In this document: one piece after another, positions 10,653-23,029 of the stretch | Numbering within the stretch: position 1 is the first letter of the stretch | How the letters are laid out: each line of letters begins with the position of its first letter | NCBI GenBank assembly: GCA_003255065.1 | Contig: QAOA01006460.1 | Span: 691,128-755,127 of the forward strand | DNA length: 64,000 bases | From: Cercis canadensis | Taxonomy: Eukaryota > Streptophyta > Magnoliopsida > Fabales > Fabaceae | Direction of reading: 5' to 3' | Notes under the pieces: model-generated | What the model saw: only the letters and a program-made list of their open reading frames with translations | Told to the model about the DNA's origin: nothing | Databases searched by the model: none | Position numbers and translations under genes: made by a program

Positions 10653-13600
10653 AACGAGGATTGATTCCCTTGTTCCGCCGCATAAAAGCCCGAGCTCTTT
10701 CGTCGGCAAAATTCCAAACCAAGGAGAACCACTCCAACGCATGCTAGCTGTTAATCCTGTCTCACTCTGAATCGAAGCCCCCAACGAATTTTGGTTGCAG
10801 CTCTACTACAAAGAGCCCACAAACCTCTGCTAGTACAAAACCCCAAAAATTTCGATGCGGGATCAGCTGAAAGCTTCGACCAATGGCCTCCAGAATCCTG
10901 CCATAAAACACCTCAACCAATCTGAAATTTCTACCACAGAAATCCCCAGATTACCCAACCTCTGAAAGGTTCTCTACGAGAGACCAAATTTTCTCTCAGA
11001 TTGTGCCATCCAAACCCACTTTGGGGGAATTACCGGAAAGCTACGTGGCTTTGATTCTCGAATATATGGATCCTCCACAGATTTGTAAACTAGCTATGTT
11101 GAATCGCACTTCTATGGTGCTTCCTGGGCTGATTTTGTGTGGGAATCCAAGTTGCCCCCCCATCTCCGAAAGGCTCTCTACAAGAGGTAATAACATGACC
11201 ATCTTTTAATCTATATGCCTCTGGCTATGGCTGGAAATTGCAAGTCTGAAATACCCAAACTAGTTTCTGGTTTGCACCACAACAACTCACACGCACAAGT
11301 TGCTTTCACTTTGAAAATCTGCCTGCAAGGTGTTTGATTAAATTCCTAGGCGCATAAACTCTGCTTGCACTCTGTCTGTGGGTTTTAAATGCCCAAGCTA
11401 CTATCCTGCAACATCATTTTAGTCATTTGACAGAAAAGCATGGAGAAGAAAGATTAATAACAAATAACCCTAATCATACTTGTGCAATGTCATGCCTTCA
11501 TCAACTAATGTTAGGCAGCTAGTTTCTTAAAAGTCAGTTACTGGCGAAGAATATTTTTATCAATTGAGTTTTGGATACTTGAAATCCCATTGTCTTGTAG
11601 AAGATATTCTAAGTACATTAAATTTACTCAACTCTGGATTTGATATTGGCAACCCCCCACTCAGCAAAAGAAAAGCAAGCTTTGACTGAAGGGGTTCCTT
11701 AAATAGCACTATTGGCATGGGTATTCAAGATTATATATGTTGGAAACTTCTGCCTAGTTCTTTTCTTGTAGCAAGTTTCTTTACAAATTGCTGCCTCTCT
11801 AGTGCAAATTATCATATGCTGTCACTTCATCTTAAAGTTTTGTGACCCCAGATTTCCCTAACAATTTTACCCGTCATTGGATGAAAATGATATAGACTTA
11901 CTGAAAGCAGAATATATTGCTCTAACATGAATAAGAAGAAATCCTTATAGTTAGATTTTACAGCAGCTCCATGGTATGCGTGTCTTCTGACCATAATTAT
12001 GTGAGTTGTAGTTATAGAGAGATCTCATGCTTTGAGAGATATTGAATCAGTTTCAAATTGTGGTACGTGATATATGTGTGCCATTCAATTGACAATCTGT
12101 TATCTCTGGAAAAAACTAGCCAATCTTGTGGCATTTATTTTCTAAGCTGAACATTTTCAAGAACCTTCTTGATTATCAGAAACTGTGGTAAGAGAATGAC
12201 TTTTCCTTTACTTACATTCTAATTTCTGTAGTTATTGACTGATGCTATGTGAATTATGCAATATCCATGCTTCTATCATGCACATAAACTACTCCTTATC
12301 TCTATTTACCACTTCAAAATGAAGAAATTTGAAGGCATGGAACCATAGCCACTGTCACCTCATGATAACTGTGGTTAAGTTCATGAAGGTCAATTATACC
12401 ATTAAAGTTTTGTCTTTCAAAGTTCTATGCATTTGGATTGAGAAGATCTGGACAGATCAGAGAATCAATTCAATTAATTGAATAAGATGGTGAAATTGCA
12501 CGAGTGCCTTGTGGTTGTTATGTTTCTTTTAAGGATTGCAACCTGCCATAGGTTTAACAGCTTAATATGCCACAATGAGGTACTGGTGTCCTGTTTTTCA
12601 TACTCTGCTGGCCCAAAACAGATATTGCTTCTATATTTGATCTTTGAAGTTTGAATCCTTCTGCTGAATTGGCAATCAGATCTTGCAAACACAGAGAGAT
12701 ATGAAGTATAAGTGAAGAATAATCACAATCTATGGGGCAAATCTTCAATGGCGTTGAAGGAGATATTCTGTCACTTAAGTCAATTCTTGAAGGCCACAAG
12801 TCACTTTCGAGTGGTCGCAACTTGCAAGAATTACTTTTGCCAATGTTTAGGCTATTCTTTTGGGCCATGTTTGTTAAATTAAAGTATCAAAAGTTTTCCT
12901 TAAAACAGATATATGCTTTTAATTCTAGATGTTGGATCCTCTTTTTGATCCTTTACTGCATAAAAAATGCAAGGCATGCTATTTGCATATTTCGCATGTG
13001 ATTCCGATTTTCCAAGTTAAAACATACTTACCCTCATGTGGAGAACAAATACTTGCAGAGATATGTGTCATGCATATTATCACTGTGCCATTTCAAGGTT
13101 ATCTACCCAGCAAGTTCTATATTTCTCAATACTCCAACTCCACATTATTGGCTTCCCTCCTTGTTTCAAAAAATTTGTAAAATGCCTTGAGCATACTGCA
13201 GCATGCATATGACCGCAGAAGCCAGTGCACCTGTTATTGATTTTCATATCTCTTGCAAAAAGATAATAGCTTGTTTTATCATTTTGAGCAATACACATGC
13301 ATATGACATCAACTTTCTTGCAAGTCAAATTTGAGGTTGGACCCATAGTCTGATATGCTTATGGTTAATTTCACTTTGGTTTTGGAGCAGTTTTTTACTA
13401 CTGCATTCATTTCATGCTGCTAAATACTTATTTCTGAAATTGTATATGCCTCTACTATTTCCATTTGATGCATTTATTCTTTAATTGGATGCACGGGAGG
13501 CCGACAGCGAGGTCATCTCAGCCTCCTATATGAACATTATGCTTATTTAATCATCTGCATAAGGTATATTTAGCTCCTTATATTAAAAGTATGTATGATG

Positions 13601-14468
13601 CTTGATCACAACTATGTAAAAAGCTTTATATCTGCTAAAGCTACAAGCAGGGCGACATTGCTGACCTTTATCTACCTCTTCAAGAGGTATTCTATTAGCT
13701 TTTTGGGCTATTCAACACATGCTTTTGACTGTAAGTTTACGTGCATGTGACACTTAAGCTTGAGCTCGTAGCATAAAATCTGGCTTTAAAGGAAGAACCT
13801 GTCATTTAAATTTTCATCCATACAACTATCTCTTGCAGAACATCTCATATTATTTATGCTACAACATGCTTTGAAAATTCTTGTGGCCAAAGTACAAACT
13901 AGTCACTTCATGTGCATTACACATACAACTCTTGGATGGAACCAAGAATGCTAGCTGTGAACAGCTATATTTAATCGGAAGTATGCTAGGGGTGAGAACA
14001 CAAGGATGCAGATAACTACAATTTACTTGCATTTGTAATTGGAGCTTCAGCTTAGAGCATAAAATCTAGTTTATAGAAGCTGAACATGTCATTTAAATTA
14101 TTTTTTGGTGGAGCATAAGAGCTGTACCCACCTATTTATCCTGACTCACATTTAATTGATGTGTAACTCAGAGTTTATACTCTCAAGACCATGGTTGCGT
14201 GAGACACATGTTCGCCTCCATGCTTAATACTTAAATGACTGTCGTATGATTTATATATCTAGTGGCAAATGCTATACAAGATGATGGAAAAATTAGTAGC
14301 AACAACTGCAAATCTCTTTGCGGAGCATGAAAAACAGAAGAGTGGCTATGCACACTAATTTAAATGCTCTGTTTTGAATTTATCTTTGTCTAATAGCCAC
14401 GGCAGCTAGCAAATTTTTATGATATATCATGCGCTTACACAATTTACTCTCTTTGAATTTCTGAGGAA

Positions 14469-14640
14469 AATGTGGAAGAGCAATCTACCCGACCTCCGAT
14501 CTCCAAGGTCATCAATGTGGAAAAGCAACCCACCCGACCTCCGAGCTCCAAGGTCATCAGGGCAAAACAATCCTACTCAAAGAGGTGAAGCAATTCACTC
14601 GATCTCTAGTCTCCAAGGTCATCAACAAGAGGGTAGAGGT
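14469..14640 (+). repeat. Short tandem repeats inside the LTR element
   Basis: A unit of about 46 bp, 'atgtggaa(g/a)agcaa..c(a)cccgacctccg', ending 'ctccaaggtcatca', occurs twice in a row from 14469. A looser third copy ends near 14628. It is non-coding 3' sequence of the retrotransposon. Confidence 0.7.
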
Positions 14641-15030
14641 TGACCTCCTCATTTGACCTCGAGGACTGGATGAACAAACAAAGACCAAGGCCCTTCACAA
14701 ATGCTGAAGTGTAATCAGTTAATAAAGCCCAACTTTTCAAGTTGCTATTTTGCAATCTATCTACATTGCCCCACTTGGCATTCAATGTTTAAATGTGCAA
14801 ACAAACCTGCCTAACTTCAGGTATTCTTAATGTACACTACATATTCTACTATTTGATTATTCAATACCATCAAGCTCTGCGTATTTTTATATGTCTTGGG
14901 TTGGTAACGTTCATAACCATCAACTGCCAAATTTTGATATATATCATGAGCTAGTGCACTTCACCTTCTCTTGAATTTTGAGAAAAATGCAGAAGAGCAC
15001 TCCACCCAAAGAATTGTAGAAGTCAAAACA

Positions 15031-15357
15031 ACTGACCTTAGTTTGTAACCTCCATCGCGAGTACAAACCGAGTGAGTGCAAACTGACCTTAGTTTGTAAC
15101 CTCCATCGCGAGTACAAACCGAGCGAGTGCAAACTGACCTTGGTCTATAACCTCCATCGCGAGTACAAACCGAGTGAGTGCAAACCGACCTTGGTCTATA
15201 ACCTCCATCGCGAGTACAAACCGAGTGAGTGCAAATCGACCTTAGTTTGTAACCTCCATCGCGAGTGCAAACCGACTTTAGTTTGTAACTTTTATCGCGA
15301 GTACAAACCGAACGAGTGCAAATCGACATTTGTTTGTAACCTCCATCGCAAGTGCAA
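15031..15357 (+). repeat. 51-bp tandem repeat, seven units, inside the LTR element
   Basis: The unit reads 'ctgaccttagtttgtaac', then 'ctccatcgcgagtacaaa', then 'ccgagtgagtgcaaa'. There are about seven units, one shortened to 36 bp, with scattered substitutions. As 51 is a multiple of three, both strands stay open as 17-residue repeats (VYNLHREYKPSECKPTL on plus), but neither has a start context or homology. It is best read as a minisatellite in the 3' non-coding region of the retrotransposon. Confidence 0.9.
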
Positions 15358-16481
15358 AAGCAAGACCAATGTCCTTCAAAGCTCTAAAACGAGCTCAAGC
15401 TCTAACACGAGCTCAAGGGCCAATGCCCTCAAAGGACCAATGTCCTCAAGCTGGTTGCAACATCAATTATGAGTGCAAATACCGAGCTGAAGCATCAAAG
15501 GCCTCAAACAAACTACCTCGGGTCCATGTATTCTAAATGCATACTACTTGCTAGTGTAAGCGACGACTTCACGTTTTCCATTTTACATGAGATGCTGAAT
15601 TGGGAAACGATGCAAAAAGCAAAAAATATATGCTCAGACACTATATTTGTCTACATGGATGCTATAAATTCTTGAAATGCATATAGGTGCAATTATCTGA
15701 ATGCATAAAAGCATAGTTATCTCTACATGGCAGGACTGATCTCATATGACTCTTACCGAGCATTCAATCATAATACATGTTTCTAATATATTACTTATCA
15801 TATACAACAGTTTATACTGAATGTACATCACTTTCTCTAACATCATTTTCTGGTTGAGGCGTCTATCGAGTCGACCTCAGCCCGACACCTCTGCAGAGCT
15901 ATTGCATAATTTATGGTCTCTTTTATTAAGATGCAGTGGCTGCAAAACTTGAAATAGATGAGAAGCAAGGAGCTACAGAGTTGGAAACACATAGCTCGGG
16001 AACAAAGAGCCATGAAACAACGGAGAAAATTCTCTAAAACCTGATCTAATGATGCAATTTCATAATGCTTTATGATTATATTATTCATTGCAATCATGCA
16101 AGTTCTTTTATCTGTTAAAGAATTTCTCTCAATGCTGGAAGTCTCATGCTATCGCATTAAGAGCTTGAGCTCGATATTTTATTGGCTGTAGTTCAGATAA
16201 CTTGATGCATGATTATTTTAAATACCTACATATCTAATACAAATTCATAGAGCATGACAAATTCTCACTCAGAGGGTGCAACCTCTAGTGCACACTTATT
16301 TTAAATGCATTCTAATTACATGACATTGCAATCATGCAAGTTCTAATTACATGACATTGCATTCTAATTACAAATTCATATGCATTTATATCTGCTTGCC
16401 TAACAGGGCTTCAAAAGCCAAATATGCTCACTTTACAGGACTTAAACTTCAGTCTCAATGCCTTGACTCCCTCAAGTCATT

Positions 16482-16496
16482 GGACTAGGGGGCAAG
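16482..16496 (+). other. Polypurine tract of the LTR element
   Basis: GGACTAGGGGGCAAG lies immediately upstream of the 3' LTR, the expected place for the plus-strand primer. Confidence 0.75.
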
Positions 16497-16764
16497 TGTT
16501 AATACCCAAAATATTCATTACCCATTGCTACAGTAAGAAGACTAATATACCCCTGCTAAGGTATGCATCTCCTACATGATATCTTCACAGCTCACACACA
16601 AGGAGACTGACGCTCTCAGCCTTCTTCCTCTAGGGCTTTCCTCTCTTTGCCCATCTCCCTAACTCGAGCGTCGGATGTGGCGCCGGAGCTCCGGCTCCCG
16701 CCCCCCCTGACCGTCCCTATCTCTTTTGCAGGTTGTCTATCTCATTGGAACTCAGGCAACGACA
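16497..16764 (+). repeat. 3' LTR
   Basis: Begins TGTTAATACCC and ends CAACGACA, and is followed by the target duplication ACTAG. It is a few bases longer than the 5' LTR. Confidence 0.9.
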
Positions 16765-16769
16765 ACTAG

Positions 16770-18004
16770 CAATCACTTTGTTTGATTATCCGATTGCAGC
16801 ACTTTCGTTGGTTTACTAGATTTAAAACTTGTAATGTTGTATGATTGTCTTGAGTTAGCTATGAAATTGTATGGTCCCATCTGCAACTTTGTATTGAGTT
16901 TGAGAGATATGCAACTTTCTTTCCAAAAGTTTGATGATTGGGAGAAAGGACATGGGTTTTCAATTTTTTAGCTAAAGAATGACAAAGAACAGACTGTTTC
17001 TGATTTTTATATCATGAATAAGAATTATTATAGTGAGCATTATGCATGAGAATGTGAAAAGTGGCATACGGAATAATGAGCTTAATAAATAGACAAAGGA
17101 ATATGTAAATATTTATAATAGTCAGCACTAAGACACAATTCAAGAATTTAATTGTCACCGAAAATTTTTAGAAGACTAATTTATCATTGGCTGAATTTTT
17201 CAATGACAAAAAAAGGGTTTTACTTTATTTTTTTAACAAAAAAGGGTAATATCAATTGTTGTAATACATACATTTGTTACTACGATTTTTCATATCATAG
17301 TTAACTAGTAACAGATCGTATCCAGTAACAGTTTTTGGTCTTTTCTTCTTCACGTGGTGTCATGTCCCCTTGGCCGATAATGAAGCCAAAGTGTCTCTTA
17401 ATTGGAGTAGATAAATTGAAGGATCATGGAAGAGAAAGATAAAGACATAAAATCCGGTTGTTAAGTTCCCTAGCTATAGTTATAAGCAACATAGTTCCTA
17501 CTATCAATTCAAAGGAAAAAATAATCAATTACTCCAACAATTGGAAAGTCTAGTATCAGTTCAAAGGATTCGGTCTTAATTTTTCAAGTCTATGAGAGAA
17601 AAACTTTGAAAGTTAATGCTAGGAAATAGAAAATGGGAAATGAAGATAGCATCTTTATTTATAACTAATGACTTGGGATTTTGAAGACATTAGAGCAGGT
17701 GTAGGCCACTGGTAAGAATTTCAAGTAATTTTTAGGATTTGAGGCTGAAGGTTTAAACATTTTGGAATGAGATAGAAATTCTTCCTTTTCAATCCGTTGA
17801 GTGATTGGAGGAAGCAAATATACAAGAAAATGGAGGAAATTACAGTGTTTCTCGGCCCATAACATAAATGAAATAGATGAAAACTATTAAAACACAAAGA
17901 AATATACTAGTACCAATATGATATAAAGCTTTGTCCAACTTGGGCAATCATTACAAGATAATTATAATTGTACAAGAATTAATGGATACCGAATTGGAAG
18001 TTGA
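16770..18004. other. Intergenic, with a MITE remnant at 17150-17226
   Basis: Positions 17150-17226 match the right arm of the Mutator-like MITE at 952-1322 (gaaaattttta, 'gaa(g)actaattt(a)tca', 'ttgaatttttcaatgac', 'gggttttact'), truncated on the left. The rest is AT-rich with no gene that I recognise. It also contains the 3' flank of the minus-strand ZIP gene. Confidence 0.6.
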
Positions 18005-19098
18005 TCAGTCCCAGATCATGACCACTGCTATAACTGCGACCCCAGAAAGCACAGCGAGGAACTTAAACAAGGGAGTATCGAAACCGCACTTTTGCAGTGG
18101 TTTGAAGCCTTTAGATATCAAATGATTGATAGCAACATAGATGAAAACCCCACAAGCGAGACCCATAGAGATAGCATAGATCCAATCTGCGGTGCGTCCT
18201 TGTGTCGTCGCATTAATGGCAATGCCTATTCCCACGCCAATGGGGCTAGAGATAGCGAAAGCGAAGGAATACCCCACTGTTGTAACAAAGGGTCTCTTGG
18301 GTAACATCCTAAGTAGAGCAATTCCCATCGCAATGGCTGCAAATATCTTGTGCAGGGATATTGTCCACAAGTTTCTCCATGCGTCCCCCTTAGTATCTAG
18401 GTGAACAATTAATTAATTAAGGACATGAACATGAACATGAGTGATTTTATGTTTTTGTTTGTTGAATAAATACCTGCTACTCCAACGGCAATTCCCTCGA
18501 AAACAGAATGAAAACAAAGAGCAAGGATGAGTAGAATGGTATCTCCCAGAGAGGAAGTCTTTATGAAAACAGGGTTGTTGTCCATTGTTGCCGTTAACTC
18601 ATGAGCTTGCTCTTCGGGTGTCCTTCCTTCTTCCAGTTCCACCACCTTGGCTTCCCTTTCACCACTGCTTGTGACAAAAACCACTATGCAGTCACCCAGC
18701 ATGGTTAAAAGGTAGCCCACAGAAGCCAGCATGAAAGAAAAAGGGTACGTTTTGGTGGTGAGGTCGCCGAAGCTCTCCGCGGAATCGCTCAAGAAATGCA
18801 TCAAAGAGGTGCCCAAGAATACCCCACCAGCAAATTGGGTTCCTAACAGAAGAAACGTCTCATTCCAGCGATAGAAGTAGGGCGAGACGCCACCAGCGAA
18901 AGTGCTGACAAGTAAAATGATCAAACACCATATCTTCACTAAGATGAGACCCCTGGAACGCAAATTTGCCTCCTGTTCTTCACTGTCGTTGTGATCGCCT
19001 CCGTGAGCCTTGATCTGGCTGATCTCCAAAGCTATGAGGCACACAACTAGAAACGTTGACTTGAGGGTTATGGAGGAACGAACAATATTGGCAGCCAT
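18005..19098 (-). CDS. ZIP-family zinc/iron transporter, ZIP2-like
   Basis: Membrane transporter for divalent metals (zinc, manganese, iron) into the cytosol or out of stores. Two exons: 19098-18474 and 18396-18005, joined with GT-AG ends across codon GA|T, giving 338 residues, close to ZIP2 proteins (about 350). The start is MAANIVRSS; an upstream in-frame ATG at 19116 would add six residues. A signal-peptide-like hydrophobic stretch at residues 14-30 ends before AHGG. Membrane segments include [33 protein letters not shown], the metal-site helix [17 protein letters not shown] and [19 protein letters not shown]; the C-terminus is VIAVVMIWD. The loop between helices three and four lacks the His-rich run of many ZIPs. 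It is intact and likely functional. No promoter element could be assigned. Confidence 0.93.
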
Positions 19099-19129
19099 GG
19101 CTATGGAATGGAACAACGGTTGGAATTGG

Positions 19130-20614
19130 ATGTGGTCCTCTACTCTCCTCCGTCTGCGCCTATGGATATTACTATAATGTTTGACATGTTAGTAGTCGTT
19201 TCTATGTATGTATGAATTATGATTATGTACTATCCAATACTACGTTTTTGCAGATTGTACTACACTTTTGACTTTATAGGATTGTGTATTGGCCTCTGTA
19301 CTACACTAAATGATGTCATTAAGGGCTTAACCAAAATTTAAATATTGATATTTGTAAAATAAACTGTCTTAATATATTAAGCGTAAAGAACAATGATAGA
19401 GGTACAAGATAAACGCAAATTTTCCATTTTAATTGGAGAAGGAAACACCATTTCAGTAGCATATGGTGTGAAATGTAAAACAATATATTAACTCTGAAGC
19501 TAATTTTTTTTTATTAATTTTACATGAGTTGTTGAAATTGTAGATTTATAAGATGTGAAAAGAATCTGAATAGAGTGAAATCTAAAAAGAATCCTGAGAA
19601 ATCTGAAAATCTGGAAAGGAGAAGGGAATAGAGAGAAGAAAGAAAAAAGAATAAATTTGAGGACAAGGAGACTCATCATGTCGATGAGATCCAACCTGAA
19701 AGGCTGAAAGAAACAAATCCATTCACCAATTTTTTATTATTTGTTTTATGTGAATCCATTCCCCAACTTAATCAACAAACAATACATCTCTAAATCATGT
19801 TAGCTCACACACAAGTATTTGCAAAAACATTTATGAGTTTTTGTAACTGCCAAAATTTTCTCTAACTGACAATTGATTGTGTACTTTCATCAAACAGGTT
19901 GTGGACATACATGAAAGCAAAGAAAAATTCAGCAATTGTCATTGGTTTAATTTGTACCAACAAAACTCAAAATAAAAATGAAAATATGTGAGAGAAAATC
20001 AGCAAAGCGCCATTGATTTTGTAGCAACAGACACCAAAATCCAGCATTGTAGAACTAACAAAAGAGAAAAAAAATTCTACCCATTGTTGGCTTGCGAAAC
20101 ATTAGTGTGTCATCTAGAAATCGCTCAATAAAATTAGGTTCAATAGTTTTAGTGGCGTCTTAGAAGGTGTTGATGGTGCTGGACCAGAAAAAACGTGATG
20201 GTGGCGATAAGGTCAGAGAAATTGAGTCTGGAAAAAGTTGAGTCATTAGAGAGGTTGGATGACTCATGAGAAAAAGGAGGTCTAGATGATAAATTAAACG
20301 GTGAGTTTAGTTTAGTAATAAATGATGATGTTAGATGATGAAAAAAAAAATTAAGATGAAGAATCCATTGAGAAAGTGAGCGAGCGAGCAAGAAGAATGA
20401 GAAGGGGAGAGAAAAAGTAAAGAAGAGAGATTTTTTATGAGAATAGTAACATCACATTATTTGTGCTATTAAAATCTTTTTAATGAAATGAACTATTAGA
20501 GAGAAGAAAGAAAAAGAATAAATTTGATGACAAGTAGACTCATCACGGCGATGAGATCCAACCCTGAAAGGCTGAAAGTAACAAATTCATTCACATTTTT
20601 TTATTATTTTTTAC
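19130..20614. other. Intergenic with a 112-bp direct repeat
   Basis: Positions 19455-19555 carry one copy of the tandem repeat family of 300-942. Positions 19629-19740 and 20493-20606 are near-identical direct repeats (agagagaagaaagaaaaa, 'gacaag(g/t)agactcatca', 'gatgagatccaacc', 'tgaaaggctgaaag'), about 865 bp apart. A low-complexity open frame between them (20149-20391, minus) resembles no family. Confidence 0.6.
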
Positions 20615-20703
20615 GGGAATTCTATGATACTACGTAAGTATGTCATACTACACTGACGTGGCAAGCATGCATAATTTTCATATTTTATTATATATAAAAT
20701 ATA
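20615..20703 (+). mobile_element. MITE, 'tatgtcata' family, copy B, cut at N
   Basis: The left half of the family found at 7441, 25539, 26174 and 56243: 'gggaattctatgatactac', 'gtaagtatgtcatactacac', then 'tgacgtggcaagcatgcat'. It stops abruptly at the N at 20704, after which the sequence is unrelated, so the rest of the element is probably missing from the assembly. Confidence 0.75.
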
Positions 20704-21400
20704 NCGGGATTGGTATTTCATCCCATCACACATAATTTTTTTCCCGCCAGGTATTCATAAAATATTACTTTTATAAGCATTCATTAAAAAGTTGGCTTCC
20801 TATTCTTGTTTTGGTTCTATTTTATTGACATATATTTTTGTATGAAATGTTGATTTTTAATTATAAATACAAAAAAATACTTTTCACGTCTAAAATATGA
20901 TGATGTAAGTCATTATTTGTTTTAAAATATTTTAGAGCCCTAAATATTCAATTGAAGATGATTATTGTCAACTTGAAAAAAGATGTATAATTTTAGAAAA
21001 AAAAATTCAATTGGTTAATGAATGGTGAATGAAAATTTCTCAATTCAATTTGGAAAGTCAATAAATGGTTTGTAGCCGAGTAATACTGAAGTCGTTCTAA
21101 GAGATTGTAGAGTCCATGTTCAAACTTAAAATCATAGTCAAAAGTACTAAAAAATTTGAAAATGCCCCAATTGAATAATGAATGGTAAAATGAACTTAAT
21201 ATATGAGAAATTGGAAATGCCCAATTAAATTTCATGTAATTAGTGTTGAATTGAAATTGTCATAATTCAATTCATGAGATTTCTTGTTCAATTAAAAAAA
21301 GATTAATGTCTAAGTTGATAGAATCAATGTATAATTTCATGCATACCAGCCAAAAACAAAAATGTATAATTTCATTAAATTTTATTTCACTTTGACTTAA

Positions 21401-21949
21401 TGAATGGCAAATTGAATATTGAGTTAGCCCCTCACACCACAAGAAAAATATCATTTTCACATGGAACAAATCCGTGAGAAATGGTGAAAAAGTCTATGAG
21501 AAACAATGTTCTCACAAACTTTCTTATGGACTTATGGGCGAAAGAAAAACTCGCGTGATAAAAGCATTTTCTCACGAACAATTTGGTTCATGAGAAATTT
21601 CTCATGAATAATTATTTGTTACACGGAAAGTCGTCAAGCAATCAAAATTTTTGATTCTTGGGTCAGCACCTTGANTGAATGGCAAATTGAATATTGAGTT
21701 AGCCGCTCACACCACAAGAAAAATATCGTTTTCACATGGAACAAATCCGTGAGAAATGGTGAAAAAGTCCATGAGAAACTGTGTTCTCACAAACTTTCTT
21801 ATGGACTTACGAGCGAAAGAAAAACTCGCGTGATAAAAGCATTTTCTCACGAACAATTTGGTTCATGAGAAATTTCTCATGGATAATTATTTGTTACACG
21901 GAAAGTTGTTGAGCAATCAAAATTTTTGATTCTTGGGTCAGCACCTTGA
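21401..21949. repeat. 274-bp duplication around N 21675, carrying a CACTA-like terminus
   Basis: Positions 21401-21674 and 21676-21949 are the same sequence with a handful of substitutions, separated by one N. Each copy holds CACACCACAAGAAAAA (from 21433 and 21708), similar to the CACTACAAGAAAA end of CACTA transposons. Several subterminal motifs of the type tttctca(c/t)g and a perfect 22-bp palindrome centred on gagaaatttctc follow. Only one end of the element is present. The doubling looks like an assembly or haplotype artefact. Confidence 0.7.
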
Positions 21950-22372
21950 AGAATTTTTCTCTAAATGCAGCAAGTTGATTGGGGGATGCACCCTAAGATT
22001 GCCCAGCAAGAGACTTAGGCCTAATGCAAGAAAGTTGATCTGAAGATAACGTGACCTTTAAACCAAAAAATAATATTAGAAATACTAAAAGTGCTTTATT
22101 AAAAATCAGAACTTATTCATTTTTGTCACTATAAAGTAATAATTAGATTGGATAATAGTTAAACCATTACTACTTACTGAAGCAACATTTTTTTTTTTAT
22201 GAGATGTCTCAATATGTAACAGTTTTTCATTATTTATTTGGACAAAAGTAGATGAATGGGTCAAATTTTAACTAATGCAATGTGATTAGCTTTTGGAAGA
22301 AGGTAAAGCCAGTGAAACAATTTTACAGAAACAAGAATGATAAGGGCAAAGAAATTTTTTTCTTTCTTTCTT
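21950..22372. other. Intergenic
   Basis: AT-rich, no recognised gene or repeat termini. Confidence 0.45.
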
Positions 22373-22546
22373 GGCTTAAATGCACTTTTGGTCCCCCTAT
22401 TTTACCTGAATGAACGATTTGGTCCCCCCATTTTGAAAAACCACAAAACAGTCACCACTGTTCACTATGACGTTGCACATTTGGTCCATGACGCAAACGC
22501 CGTCCAAATTTTAACTGAGATGATGACGTGGCATACACGTGGCAAC
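22373..22546. mobile_element. Truncated MITE ('ggcttaaatgcacttttggtcc' type)
   Basis: Begins GGCTTAAATGCACTTTTGG and carries the usual 'tttggtccccc' and 'gacgtggcatacacgtggcaa' phrases of a widespread class of plant Mutator-like miniature elements. The other half is absent because the sequence jumps at an N (22547) to unrelated DNA. The open frame over it is not a gene. Confidence 0.6.
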
Positions 22547-22962
22547 NCCCAAACTATATGAAAAATAAATAATCCTCAAGGCTCTAACCTTTTCTTCTGG
22601 CTGAGTTCAAGGGGGAGGGGGAGAAAAAAATAATAATTTATTTATCGATATGATATGTTATCATATGAGGAATAATTAATTATAAGAATCAAATTAATTA
22701 TCTCTAAAAAATGCAACACGCAATTCATTCCAATTTCCACTTTTTTTTATTAAAAAAAATTATTCCAATAAACCAAGTATGAATCTTAGAACAGCCAATA
22801 GAGGAAAAGGGCAATACTTCATTATTATTTACATCTCATTATTATATATGGATTTATTAAATGACATATACCGAAAGGCAGTCAAGTTAATACTCACAAC
22901 CCACCTCATCAAAAGACAATTAATATTTCCATATTATATATCCAAAATCTGTCCAAATTTAC

Positions 22963-22972
22963 TCTATAAATA
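22963..22972 (+). promoter_or_regulatory. Possible TATA box for the six-cysteine peptide
   Basis: TCTATAAATA lies 58 bp upstream of the ATG at 23030, a normal distance for a short plant 5' leader. Position and sequence are the only evidence. Confidence 0.45.
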
Positions 22973-23029
22973 ATCATATATTTCTATCCAAATTCCATAT
23001 AGCAAATTTTGAAATGAGGGAAGAGAGCA

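Larger units (their letters stand above)
10367..16769 (+). mobile_element. Non-autonomous LTR retrotransposon (LARD-like), complete with target duplication
   Basis: The element spans 10372-16764 (6,393 bp) and is flanked by the 5-bp duplication ACTAG at 10367-10371 and 16765-16769. It has two LTRs of 263 and 268 bp, a primer-binding-like site directly after the 5' LTR, and a purine tract directly before the 3' LTR. The internal 5.9 kb contains no gag, protease, integrase or reverse transcriptase frame, only short random frames and two tandem repeat zones. The layout (short LTRs, large non-coding interior, 3' tandem repeats) fits a non-autonomous derivative mobilised by an autonomous relative, probably Ty3/gypsy of the Tat group judging by the primer site, though that assignment is an inference. 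It inserted next to the FIP2-like fragment. Confidence 0.9.

Noticed and set aside
12554..13346. Several short frames inside the LTR element as possible gag
   Set aside because: No zinc knuckle, protease or other retroviral motif, and frames overlap on both strands.
15031..15357. CRISPR-like array
   Set aside because: Units abut directly without spacers, and the DNA is a plant retrotransposon; it is a minisatellite.
20149..20391. 80-codon Ser/Phe-rich minus frame
   Set aside because: Low-complexity composition and no recognisable motif or gene context.
22337..22561. 74-codon frame
   Set aside because: It lies on a truncated MITE with stock phrases such as ttttggtcc and acgtggca.
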